From positions 1 through 64,000 of the forward strand of contig CAMWNI010000008.1 in the NCBI GenBank assembly GCA_947175545.1: DNA of 64,000 nt. The letters are read 5' to 3'. Shown here piece after piece: positions 27,338 to 36,506 of this stretch (the stretch's first letter is position 1; every line of letters begins with the position of its first letter). Under the pieces are notes generated by a model that was given only the letters and a program-made list of their open reading frames with translations, did not search any database and was not told where the DNA came from. Position numbers and translations under genes: made by a program. This DNA comes from an uncultured Porphyromonadaceae bacterium (GTDB lineage: Bacteria; Bacteroidota; Bacteroidia; Bacteroidales; Muribaculaceae).

Positions 27338-28750
27338 ATGGGAGGCTTTTTTGGAGTCGCTGCCAAACACAAATGTCGTACCGATCTTTTTTACGGTATT
27401 GATTACAATTCCCACCTTGGCACGCGCCGTGGTGGCATGGTAACTTACGATGCTCCTCTCGGACGCTTCTGCCGTAAGATTCACTCGTTGGAAAGCACGT
27501 ATTTTCGCACTAAGTTCGAATCTGAACTGGCAAAGTTCGAAGGAGATACCGGAATCGGTGTAATTAGCGATACGGATCCTCAGCCGATAATCATCAACAG
27601 CCATCTCGGTAAGTTTGCAATCGTTACCGTTGCCAAGGTCTGCAACATGGACGAACTTGAGCAAGAGTTGCTTGCCGAGGGTGTCCACTTCGGCGAACTC
27701 AGCTCGGGTTACACAAACCAGACCGAGCTGATTGCACTCCTGATTAACCGAGGCAAGACTTTCGAGGAAGGTATCGGCATTGTCTACGAAAAGATTAAAG
27801 GCTCGGCATCGCTGCTGATTCTGACTGAGAAGGGTTCGATTATTGCCGCGCGTGACCGACTTGGCCGAACTCCGATTATTCTTGGCCATAAAGACGGTGC
27901 GTGGGCTGCTACATCGGAAAGTACCGCTTTCCCGAATCTTGGCTATGATTATGTCCGTGACCTCGGACCCGGAGAGATTGTCGAGATTACGGCTGACGGA
28001 ATCAGTCAGTTGCGCACTCCCGGCGAAGAAATGCAGATTTGCTCCTTCCTCTGGGTCTATTATGGTTTCCCGACTTCGAGCTATGAAGGACATAACGTTG
28101 AGGAAACCCGCTTCGCATCGGGTTTCGCGATGGGTCAGAGCGATCCGACGGAGGTTGACTGTGCCTGCGGAATTCCTGACTCCGGAACCGGCATGGCGCT
28201 CGGATATGCGGCAGGCCACGGTGTGCCTTACCATCGCTGTATCTGCAAGTACACGCCGACTTGGCCACGTTCGTTTACTCCGGCTGACCAGTCAATGCGC
28301 AGCCTTGTCGCCAAGATGAAGCTTGTCCCGAACCGAGCGATGCTTGAAGGCAAGCGCGCTCTTTTCTGCGATGACTCTATTGTGCGCGGCACGCAACTGA
28401 ACGATAACGTCAAGGAACTCTATGGCTGTGGTGCAAAAGAGGTTCACATGCGCATTGCATGTCCCCCTCTGATCTATGGATGCCGCTACGTCGGTTTTAC
28501 GTCGTCGAAGAGTGACATGGAATTGCTGACGCGCCGCATCATTGAAGAACTCGAAGGTTCACCTGATGCTCATCTTGACGAATATGCTACGACCAATTCT
28601 CCGCGTTATAACGCCATGGTTGAGAAGATTCGTAGCCATTTCGGGCTGACTTCGCTGAAGTTCAACCCGATTGAGACGCTTGTCGAAAGTATCGGACTGC
28701 CGAAGTGCAAAATCTGTACTCACTGCTTCGACGGCTCCTCTCACTTCTAA
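27338..28750 (+). CDS. PurF-like amidophosphoribosyltransferase without glutaminase residues
   Basis: A 470-residue homologue of PurF, which makes phosphoribosylamine from PRPP and glutamine in purine synthesis. The phosphoribosyltransferase half is intact: CGIPDSGTGMALGYA near residue 270 and the PRPP loop FCDDSIVRGTQ near 350. The N-terminal half starts MGGFFG, where true PurF has Cys right after Met; the usual His-x-Arg-Tyr-x-Thr block reads GVISDT and the Asn-Gly oxyanion site reads AKVCN. The glutaminase is therefore probably dead. This variant occurs as a second paralogue in Bacteroidota. It may use free ammonia, a partner, or have another role. Confidence 0.85.
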   Translation: MGGFFGVAAKHKCRTDLFYGIDYNSHLGTRRGGMVTYDAPLGRFCRKIHSLESTYFRTKFESELAKFEGDTGIGVISDTDPQPIIINSHLGKFAIVTVAKVCNMDELEQELLAEGVHFGELSSGYTNQTELIALLINRGKTFEEGIGIVYEKIKGSASLLILTEKGSIIAARDRLGRTPIILGHKDGAWAATSESTAFPNLGYDYVRDLGPGEIVEITADGISQLRTPGEEMQICSFLWVYYGFPTSSYEGHNVEETRFASGFAMGQSDPTEVDCACGIPDSGTGMALGYAAGHGVPYHRCICKYTPTWPRSFTPADQSMRSLVAKMKLVPNRAMLEGKRALFCDDSIVRGTQLNDNVKELYGCGAKEVHMRIACPPLIYGCRYVGFTSSKSDMELLTRRIIEELEGSPDAHLDEYATTNSPRYNAMVEKIRSHFGLTSLKFNPIETLVESIGLPKCKICTHCFDGSSHF

Positions 28751-28776
28751 TTTGTAAGATTTTTTCAATTCTCTCT

Positions 28777-28811
28777 GATGGTTTGACCGAAATGTCAAAC
28801 CATCTTTTTTT
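28777..28811 (+). terminator. rho-independent terminator after the PurF-like gene
   Basis: A perfect 11-base stem (28777-28787 with 28794-28804), 6-base loop and seven T at 28805-28811. Confidence 0.93.
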
Positions 28812-28858
28812 AATATTGTGCTAATTCGTTGGATATATCGGGCGATTCATGGAAAGAA

Positions 28859-28890
28859 TTTGGCCGGTTTGGAGAAATTAAATAAATTTG
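28859..28890 (+). promoter_or_regulatory. promoter of the secreted-protein pair
   Basis: TTTG at 28859-28862 and TAAATTTG at 28883-28890 are spaced by 20 bases. The start codon at 28897 is only 6 bases past the -7 box, predicting almost no leader. Confidence 0.7.
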
Positions 28891-28896
28891 CTCTGT

Positions 28897-29292
28897 ATGA
28901 AAAATATAGTATTTGCTTTAGGCCTTATGTTTACATCCGGCTCGGCATTGGCTGCCGAACCTCTTTATTTGACTTTCCGGTTGAGTAACGGAGAGGAACG
29001 GTCGTTTCGGTCAACCGGACTGTCAATGACCGTCAGCGGCGATATGCTTCTGATAAGTAATGAAGAAACGCAAGCCGAACTTAGTATTGGCTCACTCGTC
29101 TCAATGAGGTTTACCGAAAAGGCTTTGTCAGGTGTAATGGAGATCAATGATTCCGATTCTGTTACCGTTTATTCTCTCAAGGGAGAAAAGGTTGGCGAGT
29201 TTAAAACTGCTGCAATTGCTGAAAAAACACTTCCCGTTGGCTCGTATATCCTCAAATCAGCTGATAAATCCATAAAAAAGATTATAAAATGA
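28897..29292 (+). CDS. secreted protein with a sorting-domain-like C-terminus
   Basis: A 131-residue protein with a clear signal peptide (hydrophobic to about residue 19, cleavage near SALAAE). The middle is beta-rich. The last 45 residues (VTVYSLKGEKVGEF, then LPVGSYILKS and a basic Lys-rich end) resemble type IX secretion C-terminal sorting domains, but also the short repeat units of Bacteroidota surface proteins, so secretion route is not certain. The stop overlaps the next gene by ATGA, so the two products are likely made together. Confidence 0.6.
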   Translation: MKNIVFALGLMFTSGSALAAEPLYLTFRLSNGEERSFRSTGLSMTVSGDMLLISNEETQAELSIGSLVSMRFTEKALSGVMEINDSDSVTVYSLKGEKVGEFKTAAIAEKTLPVGSYILKSADKSIKKIIK

Positions 29293-30956
29293 GAAAATTC
29301 GCGTATATATATGCACTCTTGCTGCCGTCTTTCGCAGTGGCCGAAACTCTTAACATACGGCAGGGTAGTGTGACCTACATGATTGCGTCTGACTCTGCCG
29401 ATGAGATGATGTTTAATGACGGCAAGACACTTGCGGTAGGCGGCATGGTTTTCGATCTTACGACAGTAAGCCGCATGTTTGTTGACAATGCTCTGATTCC
29501 CTCGGAAATACTGGTTGCATATTCCGGTTCCGGTGCTGACGTAACGGTTCCGGTTTCTTCGGCTGTCGGTGCGTCGGTCGAAGTTAATGGCGCGCAGGTC
29601 AGCATAGTAACTACCGCCCCACTGAGTGTGCGTGTCAGCGGCACTTCTACGGTTGGCCAATTTGCCCTTAAAACGTCTGAACCAGTCAGCGTCACGCTGG
29701 AAAATCTTGTGCTGACAAATCCGTCTGATGCGGCCGTCAGTCTGACCGGTTCCGGTAAAGTTGACCTGATTATTTCAGGCGAGAACTCTCTGGCGTCCGG
29801 TTCCGCCTCTGAGAAACCGACACTGCGTTTCAAGACTCCGGCCGAGATTTCGGGCAATGGCTCGCTGACCGTAACCGCCGTTGCAGCTGCGGAAAAGGCG
29901 ATTAAATCCAACGACAATCTGACGATTTCCGGCGGGGAAATTACTGCAACGGTCTCAGGTATGGCCCTTTATGACTCCACTAATAAAAAGGTGAAGGCAA
30001 CGGCTTGTATCGCCTCTGACCTTGACATGTTGATTTCCGGCGGAACGCTTAACCTGACCGCGACCGGAGCCGGAGGCAAGGGAATCAGTGCCGACGGAAA
30101 TCTGACCGTTTGCGGAGGCGATATAACCATCAAGACTTCAGGAGGTATGGCTGTATACTCCGGAAGCTCACTCAATCAGAATTATACGGGCAATACTGAC
30201 CGAATAAGCAGTGACCTGAAGACGTCGCCCAAGGGTATCAAAGTTGACGGCTCTATATTGATTTCCGGAGGAAACATTGACGTGACCACATCGGGCAATG
30301 GCGGAGAAGGCATTGAATCAAAAGCTACGCTGAACATTAGTGACGGAACCATTACGGTCTGCGCTTACGATGATGCAATCAATTCGTCAAGCCACATGTA
30401 CATCAGCGGTGGCGACATCACGGTTATCGCAAAAAATAACGATGGTCTGGACTCGAATGGCAATATGTACATCAGCGGCGGAACCATCCGCGCCTTCGGA
30501 TCGCAGGCCCCTGAATGTGGTTTGGATGCTAACGAAGAGCAGGGTTATTCAGTTATCTTCACCGGCGGTATGATTCTTGGCGTCGGCGGCAATAACTCTG
30601 TGCCTTCATCTTCGGCATCGACTCAACCTTATTTGACCTCCAGCATCAGTCTTAGTGCCGGTCAGACGTTGCAGATTAAGGATGGCTCGGAAATCCTTGC
30701 GGAGTTTACCATTCCCTCTGATTATTCATCTTCCGGCAATGGCGGAGGCTGGCGTCCTGCACCGCCCATGTCCCGTATGAGCGGTATGCATACTCCGCCC
30801 CCTGCTGCGGCACCCCCGGTCATGGCTCCGGGAGGATGGGGAGGTCCCGGCGGCAGTCAAGGCGGCGGAGTCCTTGTATCCCTCCCGACATTAGTCAAAG
30901 GCAAATCTTACACCTTGACCAACGGCTCCTCCTCATCTGCCGCCACCGCGAAATAA
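29289..30956 (+). CDS. secreted beta-helix protein, Cthe_2159-like carbohydrate-binding family
   Basis: A 555-residue secreted protein with a signal peptide (cleavage near VAE). From about residue 130 to 440 it is built of repeated short units ending in ISGG, for example NLTISGGEIT, LISGGTLNL, ISGGNIDV, ISGGDITV and ISGGTIRA, the pattern of a right-handed beta-helix. This and the LKTSPKGIKVDG segment match the Cthe_2159 (DUF4353) polysaccharide-binding family. The tail at about 490-535 is Pro/Gly-rich and low complexity. It likely binds a polysaccharide at the cell surface. It is coupled by ATGA to the preceding small secreted protein. Confidence 0.75.
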   Translation: MRKFAYIYALLLPSFAVAETLNIRQGSVTYMIASDSADEMMFNDGKTLAVGGMVFDLTTVSRMFVDNALIPSEILVAYSGSGADVTVPVSSAVGASVEVNGAQVSIVTTAPLSVRVSGTSTVGQFALKTSEPVSVTLENLVLTNPSDAAVSLTGSGKVDLIISGENSLASGSASEKPTLRFKTPAEISGNGSLTVTAVAAAEKAIKSNDNLTISGGEITATVSGMALYDSTNKKVKATACIASDLDMLISGGTLNLTATGAGGKGISADGNLTVCGGDITIKTSGGMAVYSGSSLNQNYTGNTDRISSDLKTSPKGIKVDGSILISGGNIDVTTSGNGGEGIESKATLNISDGTITVCAYDDAINSSSHMYISGGDITVIAKNNDGLDSNGNMYISGGTIRAFGSQAPECGLDANEEQGYSVIFTGGMILGVGGNNSVPSSSASTQPYLTSSISLSAGQTLQIKDGSEILAEFTIPSDYSSSGNGGGWRPAPPMSRMSGMHTPPPAAAPPVMAPGGWGGPGGSQGGGVLVSLPTLVKGKSYTLTNGSSSSAATAK

Positions 30957-30970
30957 ACAAAGGAGCCGTA

Positions 30971-31004
30971 CAGGTTTTGCCATACCCGGTAGAACCTGCT
31001 TTTT
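30971..31004 (+). terminator. probable terminator after the beta-helix gene
   Basis: CAGGTT at 30971-30976 pairs with AACCTG at 30993-30998, followed by CTTTTTA. The stem is short, so the call is moderate. Confidence 0.55.
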
Positions 31005-31110
31005 ATATAATAATTTAGAAAAAGTGGGGATTTGTAAAATATTCTTAGTGGAAGTGTGTCTTAATGTACAGAGCAGCTCTTTTTTTAGTCAATAAAATTA
31101 TTTTTATCAA

Positions 31111-31476
31111 ATGAAAAAGGTTTTTAAGTGTATTTGTGCATTAGTAGTTTTTTTGAGTATCCCGGCGGTGGCCGGACTCGGAATTATGTCATTATGGAAC
31201 GAAATCGTTACCACTACGTGTGGTTTTGCTGAGATTGACTTTTGGCAAAGTGTCGGTCTTTTCCTGATTGGGCAACTTCTTAGCGGTGGATCTCTTATTA
31301 CTTTGTTCTTGATCATTGGTGCATTTCATGCGATTCTCCATCATCACAGCGACGATTGGGGCAGTCATTGGCATAACATGACGCGTGAGCAAAAGTTAGA
31401 GTTTATGGAACGTCGGCGCAAAGCTCATTTGAGATTCCATAACCGGAATAAGAGCGGAGAAAATGCGTCCGAATGA
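31111..31476 (+). CDS. small two-helix membrane protein preceding an ECF sigma factor
   Basis: A 121-residue protein with two hydrophobic segments (about residues 5-27 and 44-70), a histidine-rich stretch (HAILHHHSDDWGSHWHN) and a basic C-terminal tail (REQKLEFMERRRKAHLRF). I do not recognise a named family. Its end overlaps the sigma factor start by 14 bases, so the products are probably co-translated. It could sense a signal for the sigma factor, but no classical anti-sigma domain is visible. The histidines suggest metal binding, which is speculative. Confidence 0.6.
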   Translation: MKKVFKCICALVVFLSIPAVAGLGIMSLWNEIVTTTCGFAEIDFWQSVGLFLIGQLLSGGSLITLFLIIGAFHAILHHHSDDWGSHWHNMTREQKLEFMERRRKAHLRFHNRNKSGENASE

Positions 31477-32002
31477 CAAAATAGAGGATATTTTTGAGGA
31501 GTATTCTTCCGGACTGTTGGGTTATATCCGATCGCAGGTCAAAAGTGAGGAAGATGCGGAAGATATTCTTCAGGATGTTTTCTATCAGCTTGCCAGAACT
31601 TCGGCTTATGGCGAGCCTGGGATTGAACGTATTTCATCGTGGCTTTACAGAGTTGCGCGTAATTCGGTGTTAAATTTCTGGCGAAAAAAACGTGAAATAC
31701 TGTTGGATACCGAAGATGCTGTCTGTGAGAGTATTCTTCAGTCGTTACTTTCATCCGACACACCGGATATGGTCTATCTGCGCAAAATTGTGTGGGAGGA
31801 GCTTGATGATGCACTTTCCGAGTTGCCGGCAGAGCAGAGCGAGGTTTTCTGCCTGACGGTGTTTGACGGAGTGCCGGTCAAGGAAATATCACTTGCTATG
31901 GGAATCCCCGTGGCAACTTTATTGTCAAGAAAGCATTATGCCGTAAAGCATCTGCGTCAGAGGTTTCACGAACTGTATGACGCGCTTATTTTACAAGAAT
32001 AA
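31463..32002 (+). CDS. ECF-type RNA polymerase sigma factor
   Basis: A 179-residue sigma-70 family protein with region 2 (DAEDILQDVFYQLAR near residue 31, then SWLYRVARNSVLNFWRKK) and region 4 (LPAEQSEVFCLTVFDGVPVKEISLAMGIPVATLLSRKHYAVKHLR), the ECF layout without region 3. It directs RNA polymerase to a dedicated regulon. The upstream overlapping membrane protein and the downstream ferredoxin are likely partners or targets. Confidence 0.9.
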   Translation: MRPNDKIEDIFEEYSSGLLGYIRSQVKSEEDAEDILQDVFYQLARTSAYGEPGIERISSWLYRVARNSVLNFWRKKREILLDTEDAVCESILQSLLSSDTPDMVYLRKIVWEELDDALSELPAEQSEVFCLTVFDGVPVKEISLAMGIPVATLLSRKHYAVKHLRQRFHELYDALILQE

Positions 32003-32013
32003 AGTCTACAAAA

Positions 32014-32223
32014 ATGAAAGAAATAAAACATCCTCTGTTTTCTCACCGAAGCTGCACAGCGTGCTGGAAATGTGTGGAAGCATGTCCACGCAAGGCAATA
32101 CGCAAAGTTTCCATTCTCTGGCACAAACATGCCGTTTTAATGTATCACAACTGTATAGGCTGTAATATTTGCGTAAAAACGTGTCCGCACGGATGCTTTC
32201 GGAAGCAGACCTGTGCGGAGTGA
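32014..32223 (+). CDS. 2[4Fe-4S] ferredoxin-like protein
   Basis: A 69-residue protein with two four-cysteine cluster motifs: CTACWKCVEACP and CIGCNICVKTCP (each Cys-x2-Cys-x2-Cys-x3-Cys-Pro). It should carry two [4Fe-4S] clusters and transfer electrons. The gene follows the sigma factor by 11 bases, so it is probably in the same operon. Its redox partner is unknown. Confidence 0.85.
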   Translation: MKEIKHPLFSHRSCTACWKCVEACPRKAIRKVSILWHKHAVLMYHNCIGCNICVKTCPHGCFRKQTCAE

Positions 32224-32249
32224 TGGGCTTGCCCGGAACGAACGCCGTG

Positions 32250-33335
32250 TCAGTTGGGCAGGGATTTGGTAGCGCGGGCGCCCATCTCTCTTAGGCGCTG
32301 TGCGCGGGTCGTAAGGTTACCGGTGCCGGAGTCAAGTTTTTTGCGGGCCGAGGATAAGGTGTCTGTTGCCTTCGATAAGGCGCGTTCAACGTCGTTGAGG
32401 TCGGATACGAAGCCTACAAATTTGTCATACATTTTGCCGGCTTCTTCGGCAATGCGCAGCGCGTTTTTGTTTTGTGCATCGTGGCGCCACATCTGTTCAA
32501 CCAGGCGGAGAACTGACAGCAAATGGGTTGGCGAGATGATGATAACCCGCTTATTATATGCTTCCTCCCATAGGTTTGGCTCGAATTGCATTGCAGCCAG
32601 ATAGGCGCCCTCGTTAGGCATAAACATCATAACGAACTCAAGTTTGCGGTCATGTCCCGTCAGGTCCTGATAGTTTTTGCGGGCAAGTTCGTCAATATGG
32701 CGGCGCACGGAGGCTACATGACCCTTGGCGGCAATAGAGCGTTCATCGTCAGTCTCGGCGTCGCAATATTTCAGATAGTCACTCATTGAGGCTTTTGAGT
32801 CGATAATGACGCATCCGTCGCCCGGAAAGTTAACGACGACGTCCGGACGGCGGTCGCCTGTGGCTTGCTGGGTAATAAATTCGCGACCTTCTGTCAGTCC
32901 GGCATTTTCGAGTAGCGTCTGAAGAACGAGTTCGCCCCATTTCCCTTGTTCACGATTGTTGCCGCGAAGGGCGTTGTAGAGCCGACGTGTTTCCTGGCCG
33001 ATTGCGGTGTTGAGGTCGCGCAGTTCGTCGATCTTTTCTCGCAGGGCGAAGCGCTCGGCGGCTTCGCGCGAGTATTTGTCGCTTACGGTGCGGCTGAATG
33101 AGTCAAGTTCGCGGCGCAGAGGGTCAAGCAGGGTCTGGACCTGCGAGGTCGTTTCAGAGCGCATGTCGGCGCGCGATTGAGTCATAATCTGTGTGGCTAT
33201 GGCGCGAAATCGTTCGTCTGCTGCTCCGGAGGCATCAAGACGCGCCTGAAGCGAGGATTTCTCGGCTGTCAGGCGGACAATAATTACGACTGCGCCCAGA
33301 AGAAGCACAGCCATGATAATCAGTGCGGCAATCAT
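32250..33335 (-). CDS. rmuC: RmuC-family DNA recombination protein
   Basis: A 361-residue protein with an N-terminal membrane anchor (about residues 2-22), a coiled-coil region to about 130, and the RmuC nuclease-like domain containing GKWGELVLQTLLENAGL, RPDVVVNFPGDGCVIIDSKAS and VVIISPT-like strands (RVIIISPTHLL). RmuC limits DNA inversions between short inverted repeats. It lies 7 bases downstream of the TonB-dependent receptor gene on the same strand and converges with the ferredoxin. Confidence 0.92.
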   Translation of the reverse strand: MIAALIIMAVLLLGAVVIIVRLTAEKSSLQARLDASGAADERFRAIATQIMTQSRADMRSETTSQVQTLLDPLRRELDSFSRTVSDKYSREAAERFALREKIDELRDLNTAIGQETRRLYNALRGNNREQGKWGELVLQTLLENAGLTEGREFITQQATGDRRPDVVVNFPGDGCVIIDSKASMSDYLKYCDAETDDERSIAAKGHVASVRRHIDELARKNYQDLTGHDRKLEFVMMFMPNEGAYLAAMQFEPNLWEEAYNKRVIIISPTHLLSVLRLVEQMWRHDAQNKNALRIAEEAGKMYDKFVGFVSDLNDVERALSKATDTLSSARKKLDSGTGNLTTRAQRLREMGARATKSLPN

Positions 33336-33342
33336 GTTTCTG

Positions 33343-35751
33343 TCAGAATTCGATGTTTAGCCGCACATTGAACTGGCGGCGGGTTAGATAATTTGGAACG
33401 GCATACTGGATGTTGTTGACGTCGGTGACCCAGTAGTAAGAGCTGACATTCGAGATGTCAAGCAGGTTAAAACAGTCCAGACCAAGCCAGATGCTCTTGA
33501 AGTAGCGCCAAAATCCGGAGCGTATTTCGCCTTCCTTGGGTTCGGACAGCAGAGCATAGCTCAGTCCTATGTCTACGCGTTTATAGGCTGGGGTGCGGAA
33601 ATAGCCTTTGTCGCGGGTCGAGCGCGGCGGAGTAACCGGCAGACCGTCCGAGAAGATTCCGCGAAGCGAGAATTTTAGTTTTGGAAACTTTGGAAAATAG
33701 TCAGTGAAGTATAGCGCCACGGAGTAGCGTTGGTCAGTCGGTCGGGGAACCTTTACGCCGTTCAGGTTTTCACTGGTTTTCATCAGCGAGAATGAAATCC
33801 ATGAGTCCGAACCCGGAACGAACTGTCCGAAGAGTTTCATGTCAAGCCCCATGGTGTAGCCTAAGCCACCGTTGACGCCGGAGTAGTTCAATTTGAGGTT
33901 GTCAATTTCGTAAGGAATCAGATTGCCAAGCGCTTTATAATAAGCCTCGGCCGAGAGTTTAAACGGACGGTTCATGGAGCGGAATGAATAGTCCGCGCCG
34001 GCAATGAACTGAAGCGACCGTTGCGATTTAATGTCGCGGTTAAGGTGAATCAATGTATTGCCATATTGGTCCTCAACCGGCTGGCGATATTCTTTGTAGA
34101 ACGGACTTTGATAGTACAGTCCTGTGGCAAATCGGAAGGCCAACGAAGGGTTTGCTTCAGGGACGAAGCCGACAGATGCGCGCGGCGAAAAGAGAAACTC
34201 GCGGTTGAAGCTCCAGTATGAACCTCGCACTCCGGCATTGACCGTGAAGAACCCGGCTGACGAATTGATGCGCCAGGAGTCCTGAAGAAAGAACGCAAAG
34301 CGGTTTGTCTGGAGGTCATGGCGTGATGTCAGATTGTAGATGACTTTGACAGCGTCAGGGTTGAAGGGCAGGGAATAGCCTGCAGAGTCGCGCATCTCCC
34401 ACTCGCGCGACCGGTCGAGGATGCGTTCAGTGTTAAAGCTTATGCCGTAGCTTAGATTATGGTTGTTAAGTCCCGTATTGCCGCGCAGAGCAAGGGTAAA
34501 CACTGAGCCTTGCAGGCGGTTGCGGGCATGCTCCTTGTATTTCCCAACTCCAAGCTCTCCGCCGATGGAGCCGGCGCCGGCCTGATCGAGCCAGTATTCT
34601 CCGGAAATGTCGTATGATACCAGTTCGTTGGTGTAATAGCCGGAGGCGAGAAGCGTGAAATCCATTGTTCGTGATGGGCGGAAATTCAGCATCGCTGCAC
34701 CGAAGTATGTTTCAAAACGGTCATGTTCGCGTCCGTCGAAATAGACAGTGAACTGTTTCGCATCCTGCGAGGTACCGAAATTGGTTTTTCGCGTCGTGGG
34801 TGTGAAGGAGTAGTTGTTGATGGCAATATTACCAAGAACCGAAGCCTTCCATTTCTGGTTTATCCGGAAATTGAGGTTCGTCTGATAGTCGAAAAAGTTT
34901 GGATTATATTCGCCTTTGGTTTCGAGCGATGAGAGGAGCGAGTTGTTGCGCTTGTAGCGGATGCCGTGGAGCTGACTGAAGCGCTTCGATCCGGAGCCTA
35001 CTGCAAGCGAGGCCCCCATGAGCGAGGCGGAAACGGAGCCTTCGAATGATTCAGGCTGACGATATGTAATGGAAAGTGCTGAACTCATTTTGTCGCCATA
35101 CTCGGCCGGAAATCCACCGGTTGAGAAATCAACCTCTTTGACCATTGCCGGGTTAATCACGCTGAGACCTTCTTGTTGGCCGGAGGAGACAAGTTGCGGA
35201 CGGTAAATCTCTACCCCGTTTATGTAAACGGAGTTTTCGTCGTATGATCCGCCGCGCACGGAATATTGCGATGACATCTCGTTTGACGAACTGACGCCGG
35301 CCATAGTTGTCAAAAGGCTTTCGATTGATCCGCCGCTCGCATCGGCAGCATATTTGTATGCTTGATGGTCAATGCGCTGAACGCCGTCAGTCTGCTTTCG
35401 ATATTCAGTGACCTCAAGTTCTGTCAGGACAGTAGATGGAAGTAATTTGACATTGAGTGTGATGTCGCCTTCCGGTTTTATCAATCGGCGCTCAATATTG
35501 TGATAACCGACGCAATGAAACGTGACGGTTATGGTGTCAGCTTTCGGGGCTGAAATTGAGTAATCTCCATCAAGGTTCGAGAACGTGCCAATTGCAGTCC
35601 CTTTGATTCCGATGGTGACGAATTCAAGCGGCTCGGCTTCGGCGCCGTCGCCATGACTGACCTTGCCATGAATTTTTATCTGAGCTTCGGCCGAGAAGCC
35701 GCAGAGCAGGGTAAGGAGTATTGTGAGCAAAAAATGCGGGGTAATCTTCAT
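33343..35751 (-). CDS. TonB-dependent receptor with carboxypeptidase-like regulatory domain
   Basis: An 802-residue outer-membrane protein. After a signal peptide (cleavage near AEA-QIK) comes a CarboxypepD_reg-like beta-sandwich (about 25-115), then a plug domain with YSVRGGSYDENSVYINGVE near residue 165 and a 22-strand-type beta-barrel ending in aromatic FNVRLNIEF, as outer-membrane barrels do. No SusD partner is adjacent, so the ligand is unclear and may be other than a glycan. The ATG at 35751 is used; a TTG two codons earlier is less likely. Confidence 0.88.
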   Translation of the reverse strand: MKITPHFLLTILLTLLCGFSAEAQIKIHGKVSHGDGAEAEPLEFVTIGIKGTAIGTFSNLDGDYSISAPKADTITVTFHCVGYHNIERRLIKPEGDITLNVKLLPSTVLTELEVTEYRKQTDGVQRIDHQAYKYAADASGGSIESLLTTMAGVSSSNEMSSQYSVRGGSYDENSVYINGVEIYRPQLVSSGQQEGLSVINPAMVKEVDFSTGGFPAEYGDKMSSALSITYRQPESFEGSVSASLMGASLAVGSGSKRFSQLHGIRYKRNNSLLSSLETKGEYNPNFFDYQTNLNFRINQKWKASVLGNIAINNYSFTPTTRKTNFGTSQDAKQFTVYFDGREHDRFETYFGAAMLNFRPSRTMDFTLLASGYYTNELVSYDISGEYWLDQAGAGSIGGELGVGKYKEHARNRLQGSVFTLALRGNTGLNNHNLSYGISFNTERILDRSREWEMRDSAGYSLPFNPDAVKVIYNLTSRHDLQTNRFAFFLQDSWRINSSAGFFTVNAGVRGSYWSFNREFLFSPRASVGFVPEANPSLAFRFATGLYYQSPFYKEYRQPVEDQYGNTLIHLNRDIKSQRSLQFIAGADYSFRSMNRPFKLSAEAYYKALGNLIPYEIDNLKLNYSGVNGGLGYTMGLDMKLFGQFVPGSDSWISFSLMKTSENLNGVKVPRPTDQRYSVALYFTDYFPKFPKLKFSLRGIFSDGLPVTPPRSTRDKGYFRTPAYKRVDIGLSYALLSEPKEGEIRSGFWRYFKSIWLGLDCFNLLDISNVSSYYWVTDVNNIQYAVPNYLTRRQFNVRLNIEF

Positions 35752-36056
35752 ATACAATATTTATACATTTTACTTAACGGAAAATAGCGCTTATATCGTA
35801 TAAACCGACGGAAAATTATAGAATACGCGATTCTCAGTGAGTGTAGTTCGAACCTTCTGATAGCACAAGTTGTTGAAAATATGTGCAATGGGAGGTTGCA
35901 CAAGCGTACTGAAGCTGCCTATGATTAGTTTTAAAATAGAAATTGCAGTTTTGAATCTGAGAATGGTTGCGATTTGCAAACAGTGTATTGTTTTGTAAAT
36001 AGGGGAGGTTTAAGGACGCAAATTTTAGGAATGTTAAAACAAGAAGTCGAGTTGAA

Positions 36057-36073
36057 ATTGTAAAATTTACAAT
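36057..36073. promoter_or_regulatory. 17-base palindrome, candidate operator
   Basis: ATTGTAAA at 36057-36064 and TTTACAAT at 36066-36073 form a perfect inverted repeat around one base, and the half-site is the one repeated through the region. Confidence 0.5.
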
Positions 36074-36474
36074 ATAAAACAACTGTTTGATATTGTAATC
36101 ACCGACAGGTTAATTAAAAAGTAAATATCAGGTTCGATAATAAAATTAATTTGTAAATAGCGTTACAGATTCAAATTTAATAGATTAAAGTATTTTTAAC
36201 ATATTAATGCAATGTACTGTATCTTATATGTTTATACCGTGTTATTAAAGTATAACATTTAATTGAGCCTTTGATATAATGCTGTTTTTCAGTAAGTCAG
36301 GGGTTTTTGAGATGGGTTATGGTACGTATCTATTTGTGTATTAATGTTTAGGATAAAATGTGTAAAGTGTTACATTATGTTAAGTGATTGTTATTATGCG
36401 AGATATATCGGTTATTAGTTAGAACTTACCCTATTTGGTGTTCAATTGTAAATGCAAATATTTAATAAGAATGG

Positions 36475-36499
36475 TTTACAAAATTGACATATTTACAAA
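36475..36499. promoter_or_regulatory. tandem TTTACAAA sites just upstream of the XRE promoter
   Basis: TTTACAAA occurs at 36475-36482 and 36492-36499, 17 bases apart, ending 7 bases before the -33 element. The position suits a regulator that acts on this promoter. Confidence 0.45.
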
Positions 36500-36506
36500 G
36501 GTGAAT

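Noticed and set aside
27314..28234. A 306-codon minus-strand frame opposite the PurF-like gene
   Set aside because: The plus-strand protein has clear PRPP-binding motifs; the antisense frame is composition-driven and has no domain signature.
35791..36082. Short frames in the AT-rich region upstream of the XRE gene
   Set aside because: Low-complexity, no domain or start signal; the region is better explained as regulatory DNA.
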